Numbered from the stretch's first letter, positions 7,056-15,028 are shown. The stretch: DNA of 50,246 bases from Gammaproteobacteria bacterium UBA7803 (GCA_002480525.1 DLCH01000006.1:206481-256726), one strand, 5' to 3'. Notes: generated by a model not told the origin, from the sequence alone. Numbers and translations: made by a program.

Positions 7056-8561
7056 TCACGCCAGATCGTCCGCATGCAGGGCGACGTTGCGTCCCGAGCC
7101 CTTGGCCGCGTAGAGCGCCTCGTCTGCGGGCCGGATCAGTCCTGCCGGGTCGATCTCGGTGCCTCGATTACGACGGGGAACGTAAGTGGCCGCGCCGACG
7201 CTGGCGGTCAGGGGCCGGGGCGCGGACGCGATGCGCTCGATGGCCGTGCGCATGCGCTCCGCCACGACCCGACAGCCGGCGCCGTCGGTGTTCGGCAACA
7301 CGACGGCGAACTCCTCCCCCCCATAGCGGGCGACTATGTCGTTCTGCCGCGCCGCACTGCTCAGTTCGTGGGCGACCCGACACAGCGCCTTGTCGCCCTC
7401 CAGATGTCCAAAGTCGTCGTTGAAACGCTTGAAGTGGTCGACGTCGACCAGCAGCAGCGACAGCGGCAGGCCGGACCGCTGGCACTGGGACAGCTCGGCA
7501 TCGAGGCGCTGGGAGAACGCCCGCCTGTTCAGGACCCGGGTCAGCGGGTCCACCATCGCCAGCTCCTCGAGCTGCGCGTTGACCCTTTGGAGCTCCTGGT
7601 TTTTCCGGTCCAGTTCCTGCTGGGCCCGCTTCTGGTCGGTAATGTCCTGAATCTGAGAGACGAAGTTCCTCGGCCGGCCCCATTCGTCGCGCACCAGAGA
7701 AACGCTCAACAACCCCCAGACCGTGTGCCCGTGGCGGTGGAAGTAACGCTTTTCCATGCGATAGCTGTCGATCTCGCCGGCCAGCACCGAGCGGACCAGC
7801 TCCATGTCCGCATCGAGATCTTCCGGGTGGGTGACGGACTGGAAGTCGATCTCCAGAAGCTCGTCCTCGCTGTAGCCCAGCATCTGCGTGACGGCCGCAT
7901 TGACCCGCAGCCAGCGTCCATCGGTGCCGACCAGGGCCATGCCGATGGGCGCGTGACGAAAGGCATTCTCGAACAGCTCGCCGTTCTCGTGGATGAGCTG
8001 CGCCGCGAGCGCGCGCTCCTGTTCGGCGATGTCACGCTCGATGACGCGACCGAGGCTGCCCGCCATGAGTTCGACCAGATCGCGGTCTTCGTCGCAGAAA
8101 GGTTCGGCGCGGCCGATCGAGGAAGTGAAGTTGAGGGTTCCGTAGATCGCGCCGAACACCCGGATCGGCGCAGCCAGGTAGGCGGCCAGCCGATGGTCGA
8201 CGTAGACCGGGTGATGCTCGGTCCGTCTGTCTGCGCCGAGCGACTCGATGGCGACGAGCCGATCCTCACCGACCACCAGCGCGCACAGGGTTTCACCCAG
8301 CTCGAACACGTCTCCGGCCGCGTATCCGGCCTCTGCCGGCTGCACGGCGAGCACCGTGTAGGATGGCCCCTCGATTCGGCTGACGATCCCCACCTCCATG
8401 CCGAGGAGCCTGTTTCCGGTCGCCAGATAATCCGCGTAGAGCGCGGGAAAGTTGTCGTGCTCCACGAGCATGAGCCGGTGCAGCTCATGAAGGTGGCGTC
8501 TGACACGGTCCCGCTCCGGGTCGGCGACAGTGCCCGGGGGGCTGGCTGGAGTGGCGCTCAT
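7056..8561 (-). CDS. GAF-PAS-GGDEF diguanylate cyclase
   Basis: Predicted to make cyclic di-GMP from GTP in response to a small-molecule or redox signal. The 501-residue protein has a GAF domain (about 40-175), a PAS domain (about 195-310, with FRHAPIGMALVGTDGRWLRV and a PAC-like ending DITDQKRAQQEL), a coiled-coil linker, and a GGDEF domain (335-495) with an intact GGEEF active site at 414-418 and the inhibitory RxxD site (RQND, 405-408) five residues before it. No membrane segment and no EAL domain are present. The start MSATPASPPG is chosen because upstream codons lack homology and overlap the divergent reductase gene. It ends 3 bases from the convergent phosphorylase gene. Confidence 0.94.
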   Translation of the reverse strand: MSATPASPPGTVADPERDRVRRHLHELHRLMLVEHDNFPALYADYLATGNRLLGMEVGIVSRIEGPSYTVLAVQPAEAGYAAGDVFELGETLCALVVGEDRLVAIESLGADRRTEHHPVYVDHRLAAYLAAPIRVFGAIYGTLNFTSSIGRAEPFCDEDRDLVELMAGSLGRVIERDIAEQERALAAQLIHENGELFENAFRHAPIGMALVGTDGRWLRVNAAVTQMLGYSEDELLEIDFQSVTHPEDLDADMELVRSVLAGEIDSYRMEKRYFHRHGHTVWGLLSVSLVRDEWGRPRNFVSQIQDITDQKRAQQELDRKNQELQRVNAQLEELAMVDPLTRVLNRRAFSQRLDAELSQCQRSGLPLSLLLVDVDHFKRFNDDFGHLEGDKALCRVAHELSSAARQNDIVARYGGEEFAVVLPNTDGAGCRVVAERMRTAIERIASAPRPLTASVGAATYVPRRNRGTEIDPAGLIRPADEALYAAKGSGRNVALHADDLA

Positions 8562-8567
8562 AGAGCA

Positions 8568-8573
8568 AATATA
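8568..8573 (-). promoter_or_regulatory. Candidate -10 of the diguanylate cyclase gene
   Basis: On the minus strand TATATT ends 6 bases before the ATG and no Shine-Dalgarno sequence is visible, suggesting a leaderless transcript starting at or next to the ATG. The -35 match is poor. The shared divergent region with the reductase gene is only 57 bases. Confidence 0.3.
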
Positions 8574-8618
8574 GGACAGTCTGGCGATATCCAGGATACG
8601 GCCACGGGGAGGCGAGCG

Positions 8619-9638
8619 ATGACGGTCAATCGACAGTGGGTACTGGCAAAACGTCCCCACGGCATGGTCACCCGCGACAACTTCGAGTATCGCGAGGCCG
8701 CCGTGCCCGAACCCGGCGACGGCGAGGTGCTGCTGCGCAACCTCTATCTGTCCTTCGACCCCACCCAGCGCGGCTGGATGGAGGACCGGGAGAGCTACCT
8801 GCCACCGGTAGGCATCGGCGAGGTGATGCGAGCGGGGTCGGTGGCTCAGGTGGTGACGTCCCGGCACCCGGATTTCGCCGAGGGCGACCTGGTGCAGACC
8901 ACCGGCGGCTGGCAGGACTACCTGGTGGCCTCGCCCGGCTCGGGCGTCATGGGCCTGAGCCGCCTGCCGGACGGCGTGCCGCCCACGCTGGCACTGAGCG
9001 TCCTGGGCGTGACCGGCCTGACCGCCTACTGGGGCCTGCTCGACCTCGGTGAACCCCAGCCGGGCCAGACTGTGCTGGTTTCAGGCGCGGCGGGCGCGAC
9101 CGGCTCCGTCGCCGGGCAGATCGCCCGCATCAAGGGCTGCCGGGTGGTCGGCATCGCCGGCGGCCCGGACAAGTGCCGCTGGCTCACCGACGTGGCCGGC
9201 TTCGATGCCGCCATCGACTACAAGGCCGACGACGTCGACCAGCGGATCGGCGAGCTGTGCCCGGACCGCGTCGACGTGTTCTTCGACAACGTCGGCGGCG
9301 GCATCCTCGAAGCCGCGCTGAATCACATCAACATGCACGCCCGGGTGGTGCTGTGCGGGGGAATTTCGGCCTACAACGCCACCGCGCCGATCCCCGGCCC
9401 GGCCAACCTCATGAACCTGGTGGTGATGCGCGCCCGCATGGAAGGCTTCATCGTGATCGACTACATGGACCGCTCGGCCCAGGCCGTGGCCGACCTGGTG
9501 GCGTGGATGGAACAGGGCCTGCTGCATCATCAGGTGGACGTCCAGGAAGGCTTCGACAACATTCCCGACACGCTCAACCGGCTGTTCACCGGCCGCAACA
9601 TCGGCAAGCAGCTTCTGAAGATCGCCGACCCGGAGTGA
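8619..9638 (+). CDS. NADPH-dependent enone reductase of the CurA/prostaglandin reductase (MDR) type
   Basis: Medium-chain dehydrogenase/reductase expected to reduce alpha,beta-unsaturated ketones or aldehydes with NADPH, without zinc. The 339 residues start MTVNRQWVLAKRPHGMV and contain the family marker FDPTQRGWM near residue 48 and the nucleotide loop VSGAAGATGSVAGQIARIKG near 150-170. The FDNVGGG motif follows near residue 227. It lacks the structural zinc cysteines of alcohol dehydrogenases. The ATG at 8619 is preceded by GGGGAGG (8606-8612). Such enzymes commonly serve in detoxification of reactive enones. It is divergent from the diguanylate cyclase. Confidence 0.93.
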   Translation: MTVNRQWVLAKRPHGMVTRDNFEYREAAVPEPGDGEVLLRNLYLSFDPTQRGWMEDRESYLPPVGIGEVMRAGSVAQVVTSRHPDFAEGDLVQTTGGWQDYLVASPGSGVMGLSRLPDGVPPTLALSVLGVTGLTAYWGLLDLGEPQPGQTVLVSGAAGATGSVAGQIARIKGCRVVGIAGGPDKCRWLTDVAGFDAAIDYKADDVDQRIGELCPDRVDVFFDNVGGGILEAALNHINMHARVVLCGGISAYNATAPIPGPANLMNLVVMRARMEGFIVIDYMDRSAQAVADLVAWMEQGLLHHQVDVQEGFDNIPDTLNRLFTGRNIGKQLLKIADPE

Positions 9639-9686
9639 CCCGGCGGCGTCGCCGCCACCGGATCCGCGCAAACCGCCGCGCCCGGG

Positions 9687-10004
9687 TCAGCCCGCCGGCA
9701 CCCAGGCGTTGCACCAGCCCGCGCCCGCCACCTGCTTGCCCGGGAAGATGCCGCAGGCGCCCCAGTCGGCGTCACCGCCCTGGTACAGCGCACAGTTGGC
9801 GCAATTCTGGCCGGAAGGGTCGGCGAATTTCGGCCACTGGGCGGGGTCGACGCTGGACGCGTTCTCGACGTAGCCCAGCGCTTTGGCCTGGGGATCGTCC
9901 GGCGACAGACGCGGCCCCTCGGCCGCCGCAGCCCCCCGGCCCAGCGCCAGGGCCGCCGCAGCGAGGCCGCCGGTCAGCAGTATCCTGCGTCGGCTGTGAT
10001 TCAT
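9687..10004 (-). CDS. High-potential iron-sulfur protein (HiPIP), Tat-exported
   Basis: Periplasmic one-electron carrier with a [4Fe-4S] cluster cycling 3+/2+, in many proteobacteria a donor to photosynthetic reaction centres or terminal oxidases. The 105-residue precursor has a twin-arginine signal (SRRRIL at 4-9, hydrophobic stretch, cut near AAAA at 25-28) and the four cluster cysteines C68, C71, C84 and C98 with HiPIP spacing, within NCANCALYQGG and GWCNAW. An upstream in-frame ATG at 10070 would put 22 residues before the Tat motif and is less likely. It is convergent with the reductase gene and lies downstream of dps on the same strand. Confidence 0.93.
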   Translation of the reverse strand: MNHSRRRILLTGGLAAAALALGRGAAAAEGPRLSPDDPQAKALGYVENASSVDPAQWPKFADPSGQNCANCALYQGGDADWGACGIFPGKQVAGAGWCNAWVPAG

Positions 10005-10091
10005 GGGTTCGTTCACGTTGGCGTACTCCGGTGGGAGGCCGGGCGGGACGCCCGGCCGTGATTGCTTCAAGCCTGGCGCAAACGCGCCGCC

Positions 10092-10595
10092 TCACTCGGC
10101 GATGGTGGCGCGCAGCATCCAGGCGTTCTCCTCGTGCACCCCGAGCCGTTCGGTGAGCAGGTCGGCGGTCTTGACGTCGTTCAGGGCCTCGGCCTTCTCC
10201 ACCGCGTCCCGCATGCCCTGGGCGAGCCGCTCGTTGCCGGCGATGAGCTGCTCGATCTGGGCCCTGACGTCACCGCCCGCGTCCAGCTCGTCGATCGCCG
10301 ACAGCGCGGCCATCTCCGAGAGCGTCGCCGGCGCCGGGAAGCCCAGCGTGCGGATGCGTTCCGCCAGGTCGTCGATGGCCTCGAACATGTCCTGATACTG
10401 CTCTTCGGTCATCTTGTGCACGCTGTAGAACAGCGGCCCCTGGACGTTCCAGTGAAGGCCCTGGGTGCTCGCGAACAGGGTATAGGTATCGGCGACGGAC
10501 CGCGACAGCGCCTCGGCGACCTCCCGCCGGGCGGTCTTCTTCAGCCCGTTGTTGGCGTCCAGTTCGGTCACTTCCTGTGCGAGTGCATCGGTCAT
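10092..10595 (-). CDS. dps: Dps-family ferritin-like DNA-protection protein
   Basis: Dodecameric mini-ferritin that oxidises and stores iron, usually using hydrogen peroxide. The 167 residues show the intersubunit ferroxidase ligands at family spacing: H48 in GLHWNV, H60 in YSVHK, and D75 and E79 in AIDDLAERI. The short N-terminus has one KK pair, so DNA binding may be weak. A GGAGGT ribosome site lies just before the ATG at 10593-10595. It may be co-transcribed with the HiPIP gene 87 bases downstream; both fit oxidative stress and iron handling. No clear OxyR or sigmaS site was identified. Confidence 0.94.
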   Translation of the reverse strand: MTDALAQEVTELDANNGLKKTARREVAEALSRSVADTYTLFASTQGLHWNVQGPLFYSVHKMTEEQYQDMFEAIDDLAERIRTLGFPAPATLSEMAALSAIDELDAGGDVRAQIEQLIAGNERLAQGMRDAVEKAEALNDVKTADLLTERLGVHEENAWMLRATIAE

Positions 10596-10739
10596 CGTGC
10601 ACCTCCGTCGTCATGGATGTGCCCTCTACCGTGCCGGCGTTTCCGTCAATCGATCGTGAGTCATCGAGAGGGCCGGCTTCACCGCGTCTTCACGCCACGA
10701 AAAGCGGCGGGACCGGTGGCCGAGGACGATCTGTGCAGG

Positions 10740-10745
10740 TACACT
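10740..10745 (+). promoter_or_regulatory. Candidate -10 of the tRNA-Ser gene
   Basis: TACACT followed by the GC-rich discriminator CGCGGG, placing the start only about 5 bases before the mature tRNA 5' end. GC-rich discriminators are typical of stable-RNA promoters. The -35 region is not convincing. The rest of 10596-10739, between dps and the tRNA, shows no gene. Confidence 0.4.
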
Positions 10746-10756
10746 CGCGGGTCTTC

Positions 10757-10847
10757 GGAGAGGTGGCCGAGTGGTCGAAGGCGCTCCCCTGCTAAGGGAG
10801 TATGGGTCAAAAGCCCATCGAGGGTTCGAATCCCTCCCTCTCCGCCA
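10757..10847 (+). tRNA. tRNA-Ser (anticodon GCU)
   Basis: A class II tRNA of 91 bases including encoded CCA. The acceptor stem is GGAGAGG (10757-10763) with CCTCTCC (10837-10843), discriminator G10844 and CCA 10845-10847. The anticodon arm CTCCC-CTGCTAA-GGGAG puts anticodon GCT at 10791-10793, reading AGC and AGU serine codons. The long variable arm and the GGTTCGAATCC T-arm complete the fold. The whole gene lies in one transcription unit with the terminator that follows. Confidence 0.97.
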
Positions 10848-10853
10848 ATGAAC

Positions 10854-10877
10854 AAGGGGCCCATCGGGCCCCTTTTT
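10854..10877 (+). terminator. Rho-independent terminator of tRNA-Ser
   Basis: AAGGGGCCC-ATC-GGGCCCCTT hairpin followed by a T run (10873-10877), beginning 7 bases after the tRNA CCA. The nine-pair stem with a three-base loop is strong. Confidence 0.93.
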
Positions 10878-10918
10878 CATTGGCGGACAGGGCGGCCGAT
10901 GAGGTCCCTGCGGTTCGA

Positions 10919-11116
10919 CAAATCCGCAGAGCGGATTTGGACGTTGCCGCTTCGCGGCAACGCCCCGAAGGGGTGAGGCGCGGTCCCCCGCGCCGAATCA
11001 CAAAATCGCAGAGCGATTTTGGACGTCGCCGCTCTTGCGGCAATGCCCCGAAGGGGTGAGGGCCGCTCCCGCGGCCCGAATCACAAATCCGCACAGCGAT
11101 TTTAGACGCCGCCGCT
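10919..11116. repeat. Tandem multi-hairpin repeat: two full 82/83-bp units and one truncated unit
   Basis: Unit 1 is 10919-11000, unit 2 is 11001-11083 and partial unit 3 is 11084-11116. Each full unit folds into four back-to-back hairpins. A: CAAATCCGC-AGA-GCGGATTTG in unit 1, CAAAATCGC-AGA-GCGATTTTG in unit 2. B: a nine-pair stem (CGTTGCCGC with GCGGCAACG in unit 1), weaker in unit 2. C: CCCC-GAA-GGGG in both. D: GGCGCGG-TCCC-CCGCGCC in unit 1, GGGCCGC-TCCC-GCGGCCC in unit 2. Stems A and D differ between units by paired, compensatory changes while loops AGA, GAA and TCCC stay fixed. Each unit ends GAATCA. It lies between the tRNA terminator and the lactonase gene. Function unknown; it could be a mobile intergenic repeat or a structured RNA element. 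Confidence 0.88.
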
Positions 11117-12011
11117 ACCGATTGAGGAAATTCAACGGCAGGCCCGCCACCGGCCAGTCGGTGCTCACCAGGCGTCCGGTTCCCGAGAGCGTGATGTAGG
11201 CCGTCTTGAGATCCTCGCCCCCGAAGCAGATGTTGGTGGTGAAGACATCGCCGGTGGCAACGTGCTCGACCCGCTCGCCGTCCGGCGACACGATGGTGAT
11301 GCCGCCGTTGACCAGGGTGGCGACGCAGACGTTGCCTTCGGCATCGATGGCCAGGGAGTCGAACAGCTGCATACCCGGCAGGCCGACCACCAGCCGGCCG
11401 GACCGGGGATCGAGCTGCCCGGGCGCCGTGATGTCGTAAGCCCAGACGCGGCCGACCATGGTTTCCGCGAAGTACAGCGTCTTCTCGTCCGGCGACAGGC
11501 CGATCCCGTTGGGCGACTCCCGGCCACCGAGCTGGCGGCTGATCAGGCTGCCGTCGGGCTTGGCGTAGTAGATGCAGCCGACATCCCGGTAGGTCTCGTA
11601 GGTCTTGCCGAGGTCCGTGAACCACATGCCGCCCTGGGCGTCGAAGACGATGTCGTTGGGACCGTTGAGGGGCCGGCCGTCGCACTCTCGATACACGACG
11701 TCGAACTCGCCGGTGGCGAGATCCACCCGCTCGATGCGCCCCCCGGAATAGTCGTCGGGGGTGCCCGCCGGAGCCAGCAGCCCGCCTTCCTCGGACCACT
11801 TGAACCCGCCGTTGTTGCACACGTACACGGCTCCGTCCGGACCCATCGCGGCGCCGTTGGGGCCCCCGCCGAGCTTCGCGATGACCTCGATGCTGCCTTC
11901 CGGCGTGACACGGCTGAGGGTCTGTCGCTCGATCTCCACCAGGACCACGCTGCCGTCCGGCATGGCGATGGGACCCTCGGGAAATCTGAGGCCGGATACG
12001 ATCTCGTTCAT
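11115..12011 (-). CDS. SMP-30/gluconolactonase-like beta-propeller hydrolase
   Basis: Predicted metal-dependent lactonase or esterase with a six-bladed propeller fold. The 298 residues show the usual ligand set: E12 in FPEGP, N168 in SPNGIGLS and D218 in FDSLAID, with N116/N119 in LNGPNDIVFD lining the site. The start ATG is preceded by AAGGAG at good spacing. There is no signal peptide, so it is probably cytoplasmic. It is the third gene of a minus-strand cluster with an acyl-CoA synthetase and a PRISE-type reductase, which suggests a lactone intermediate in a degradation or modification pathway. Its stop codon lies inside truncated repeat unit 3, so the 3' end may have been altered by repeat insertion. 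Confidence 0.87.
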   Translation of the reverse strand: MNEIVSGLRFPEGPIAMPDGSVVLVEIERQTLSRVTPEGSIEVIAKLGGGPNGAAMGPDGAVYVCNNGGFKWSEEGGLLAPAGTPDDYSGGRIERVDLATGEFDVVYRECDGRPLNGPNDIVFDAQGGMWFTDLGKTYETYRDVGCIYYAKPDGSLISRQLGGRESPNGIGLSPDEKTLYFAETMVGRVWAYDITAPGQLDPRSGRLVVGLPGMQLFDSLAIDAEGNVCVATLVNGGITIVSPDGERVEHVATGDVFTTNICFGGEDLKTAYITLSGTGRLVSTDWPVAGLPLNFLNR

Positions 12012-12049
12012 GGGGCGGGCTCCTTGGGCTGTAATCTGTAGAGGAGGAA

Positions 12050-13162
12050 TCAGGTCGCCGTGCTGGGCGGCAACAGGCGCCGGGACATGAGTTCTTCGAG
12101 CCAGAAGCAGACGCTGCGCTCGGTGTCGAAGGTGTCGGTGAATCCCGCCTGCTTGATCTTCACCGTGCTGACAAAGGTCGGCGCCGGGGGTTCGCTGGCG
12201 CCGAAGGCGAAGCAGAGGTCGGTGTAGTGATGGGACTCACCCAGCAGGGCCTGGAGAGGCAGCCGCTGGAGGCCGTGGCGCTCGACCAGCCGGTCCCACA
12301 GCGCGGCCCGCTCCGGCAGGTAGGTCGCCATCGACGCGGGCTCGTCCGGGCCGGTTTCCACGCCGAGGGTCGCCGCGATCGCCGGCCACATGTCGCGCCA
12401 GCAGAACACCTCACCGTTGGTCAGGTTGAAGGTCTCGCCGGCCGCCGCCGGCGCGTCCGCGGCCCACACGGCAGCGGCCCCGATCAGGCGAGTGTCTACC
12501 GCTTCCCAGACCCAGTCCGGGCCTCCGGGAAACGAAAAGGGAAGCCCCTCCGCCCGACGCAGGGCCGCGTAGACGCCGATCACCGGCACCGGGTTCATCA
12601 CCACGCCGGTGTTGGGGCCCAGCACCAGCTGCGGGCGGAATATCGTGAAGGCATACCCGCGGCGGACGGACTGCTCGCGCACGAAGTCCTCGTGGAGCCA
12701 GTAGAAATTCGGGTGCTCCACCCGGGGCTGACGCTCGCGCGCCGGAATGCGCATCGGGCCCACGTGGCCGCCGTAGGCCTTGGTGCCCTGAACGATGCTG
12801 ACGTGTTCCAGGGCGGCGTGCTCGGCGAGGGGCTCGAGCAGATTGCGGAGCATGCGCCCGTTCGTCTCGATCTGGACCGGGTCGGTCCAGCCCGGCATCA
12901 GACCCGGCAGTTCGTACACGGCCGCATACATGACGTGGGTGACGTGCTTAAGCGCCGCCGCTGCCCGGCGGCAGGCCGCCGCGTCCTGCAGGTCGAGCGG
13001 CAGATGCAGGAAATCCCCGCCGTTCACCAGCGCCGGAACCTGGCGGGACAACCCGATGACGGCCCAGCCCGCGTCCAGGAACGCATTCACCGCCGCCGTG
13101 CCGATCAGTCCGCTGGCACCTGCCACCAGTACCGTTCTGCGTTCGCCTGAAGTGTCAGTCAT
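12050..13162 (-). CDS. PRISE-type NAD(P)H-dependent enone reductase (extended SDR)
   Basis: Related to progesterone 5-beta-reductase/iridoid synthase-like enzymes, which reduce 1,4-enones. The 370 residues have the nucleotide motif GASGLIG at 15-21, GTKAYGGHVGP with candidate catalytic K128, and NFYWLHEDF with Y154. The NFY-x3-ED pattern and shifted Tyr/Lys arrangement are hallmarks of this subfamily and differ from the YxxxK of ordinary SDRs. The substrate is unknown; monoterpenoid, steroid or other cyclic enones are possible. It lies 38 bases upstream of the lactonase gene and 133 bases downstream of the acyl-CoA synthetase gene on the same strand, so the three may form one operon. Confidence 0.83.
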   Translation of the reverse strand: MTDTSGERRTVLVAGASGLIGTAAVNAFLDAGWAVIGLSRQVPALVNGGDFLHLPLDLQDAAACRRAAAALKHVTHVMYAAVYELPGLMPGWTDPVQIETNGRMLRNLLEPLAEHAALEHVSIVQGTKAYGGHVGPMRIPARERQPRVEHPNFYWLHEDFVREQSVRRGYAFTIFRPQLVLGPNTGVVMNPVPVIGVYAALRRAEGLPFSFPGGPDWVWEAVDTRLIGAAAVWAADAPAAAGETFNLTNGEVFCWRDMWPAIAATLGVETGPDEPASMATYLPERAALWDRLVERHGLQRLPLQALLGESHHYTDLCFAFGASEPPAPTFVSTVKIKQAGFTDTFDTERSVCFWLEELMSRRLLPPSTAT

Positions 13163-13295
13163 CGGAGCATCCGTTGAAATGTATCGCCAGTGAGACTCGC
13201 CGGGTTCTGCCGGAATCGCTGGGCCAGGCGGACACGTCGGCGCGCCCGGCGCTGCCGCCCTCGTTCCGGGTTTGCCGCGTGCCCATGCCCCGTGC

Positions 13296-14972
13296 TCAAC
13301 CCGCGTAGCGTTGCCGGAGCTCGCGTTTCAGGATCTTGCCGGTGGCCGTGCGCGGCAACGGCTCGGTGATGAAGAACACCCGGGTCGGCACGTTGTAGCG
13401 GGCGAGCCTGGACGCCACGAATGCCTGAACCTCGGCTTCGTCCAGGGTCGCTCCCGGCGCGCACTCGATGACGGCGGCGACCTCTTCGCCGAGCGACCGG
13501 TGCGGCAACCCGATGAGCGCCACGTCGACCACCGCCGGCAGCTCGTGCAGCACGCCCTCCACCTCGGCGCAGTAGACGTTCTCGCCGGCCCGGATGATGA
13601 CGTCCTTCTTGCGGTCGACCACGTAGTAGAACCCGTCGTCGTCCACGAACCCGAGATCACCGGTCCTGAACCAGCCGTCACTGAACGCCTCGGCGGTGGC
13701 GTCCGGCTTGCCCCAGTAGCCGGCGAAGATGTTCGGCCCGCGGGCCCACAGCTCGCCCACCGCCCCCGGCGGACAGTCCGAGCCATCCTCGGCCACGATC
13801 CGGACGTCCGCCGTGACCGCCGGCCGGCCCACGCTGCGGGGCCGCGCCAGGTAGTCGGGGCCGCTGTTGGAGATGATGGCCGAGGTCGTCTCGGTCGCCC
13901 CGTAGCCGTTGCCCGGCGCGACCCGGGCCTCGAACCGTGCGCCGATCTGGCCGATCAGGTCCGCCGGTACCGGGGCCCCGCCGGAAGCGATGCTGCCCAG
14001 CGACGCCAGAGCGTCGGCGTCTGCCTCCGGGTGTTCCAGGAGCTCGCGCACCAGGGTCGGCACGGCGCTCCAGGACGTCACCCGCTCGGCCCGGATGAGC
14101 GCCAGCGCCCGGCGTGCATCCCACTTGTACATCAGGCTGAGCCGGCCGCCGGTCGCCAGGGTGATGTAGAGACCGCTCAAGCCACCGATGTGAAAGAACG
14201 GAAAACTCTGCAGCGCGCTGGGCTGCGCATCCGGTTGCTCCACGGGCTGGGGCCGAAGCAGCGCGGCGACGGCGCCGCCGAGCAGCGCGTTGCGGATGTT
14301 GGTCACGTGATTGCGGTGCAGATGCAGAGCGCCCTTGGGCAGACCCGTGGTGCCGGAGGTGTACATGATCGAGGCCGGATCGGAGGACGTCAGGTCCACC
14401 GGCGGCAGATCGTCGCGGTCGGCGCGCTCGGCGAGCGCGTCCGACCAACGGGTCGCGTCGGCACCGCAGGGCTCGGGATCCCGGGCGACCAGAAACGCCA
14501 CGGCCGGCAGCGCGTCGCGGTGGTCGGCCAGGCTGGCGAGGCGCTCGCCATCGACGATGGCGATCCGCGCCCCGGAGTCCGTCAGGCCATAGACCAGCTC
14601 ACGCCCCGTCCACCAGGCATTGAGCGTGACTGCGACGGCGCCGAGCGCATGACAGGCGAAAAACGCGATCGACCACTCGGGATAATTGCGCATCGCGATC
14701 GCCACTCGATCGCCCTTGGCGATGCCCCGGGCCTTCAGCCAGTGCGCGAGGCGCGCCACGCGAACGAAGTGTTCGTCGTAGCTGATGCGTTCGTCCTCGT
14801 AGATCAGGAAGTCCCTGGCGCCGTGCGCCCTGGACGCGATCAGCACTTCGCGCAGGGTATGGGGCGGACCCGCGTAGGTTCGTTGCGGCCCCCGGCCGTC
14901 GTCGACGGTGACCAGTTCGAAGGGGCCACCGGGGCCCGTGAGATCGTCAATGGCCTGTTGTCTGGTCAGCAC
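13296..14972 (-). CDS. AMP-forming acyl-CoA synthetase (class I adenylate-forming)
   Basis: Activates a carboxylic acid to acyl-AMP and then acyl-CoA. The 558 residues contain the P-loop YTSGTTGLPKGA at about 204-215, the GYGATE motif, the hinge RTGDLGFVDDDGFYYVVDRK, and the C-terminal catalytic lysine in TATGKILKREL. The start is GTG at 14972, chosen for GGGGAGGA six bases upstream. Substrate chain length cannot be told; it resembles medium/long-chain or aromatic acid ligases. It is the first gene of the three-gene cluster that ends with the lactonase, located where csrA often follows lysC in relatives. Confidence 0.92.
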   Translation of the reverse strand: MLTRQQAIDDLTGPGGPFELVTVDDGRGPQRTYAGPPHTLREVLIASRAHGARDFLIYEDERISYDEHFVRVARLAHWLKARGIAKGDRVAIAMRNYPEWSIAFFACHALGAVAVTLNAWWTGRELVYGLTDSGARIAIVDGERLASLADHRDALPAVAFLVARDPEPCGADATRWSDALAERADRDDLPPVDLTSSDPASIMYTSGTTGLPKGALHLHRNHVTNIRNALLGGAVAALLRPQPVEQPDAQPSALQSFPFFHIGGLSGLYITLATGGRLSLMYKWDARRALALIRAERVTSWSAVPTLVRELLEHPEADADALASLGSIASGGAPVPADLIGQIGARFEARVAPGNGYGATETTSAIISNSGPDYLARPRSVGRPAVTADVRIVAEDGSDCPPGAVGELWARGPNIFAGYWGKPDATAEAFSDGWFRTGDLGFVDDDGFYYVVDRKKDVIIRAGENVYCAEVEGVLHELPAVVDVALIGLPHRSLGEEVAAVIECAPGATLDEAEVQAFVASRLARYNVPTRVFFITEPLPRTATGKILKRELRQRYAG

Positions 14973-15028
14973 GCCGCGTCCTCCCCAACGCCGTATCGAG
15001 CAACCGTCGACTGCCCTCAGACGTTAAA

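Noticed and set aside
9642..9656. GGCGGC-GTC-GCCGCC hairpin between the reductase and HiPIP genes as a terminator
   Set aside because: Stem of six pairs with no T run on either strand; common in such GC-rich DNA.
10802..11059. Open frame running from the tRNA gene into the hairpin repeats
   Set aside because: It begins inside tRNA-Ser and reads through the terminator and palindromes; no ribosome site or protein-like composition. The reading frame is a by-product of GC-rich repeats.
10919..11116. CRISPR array
   Set aside because: Units are directly adjacent with no variable spacers and no cas genes are present.
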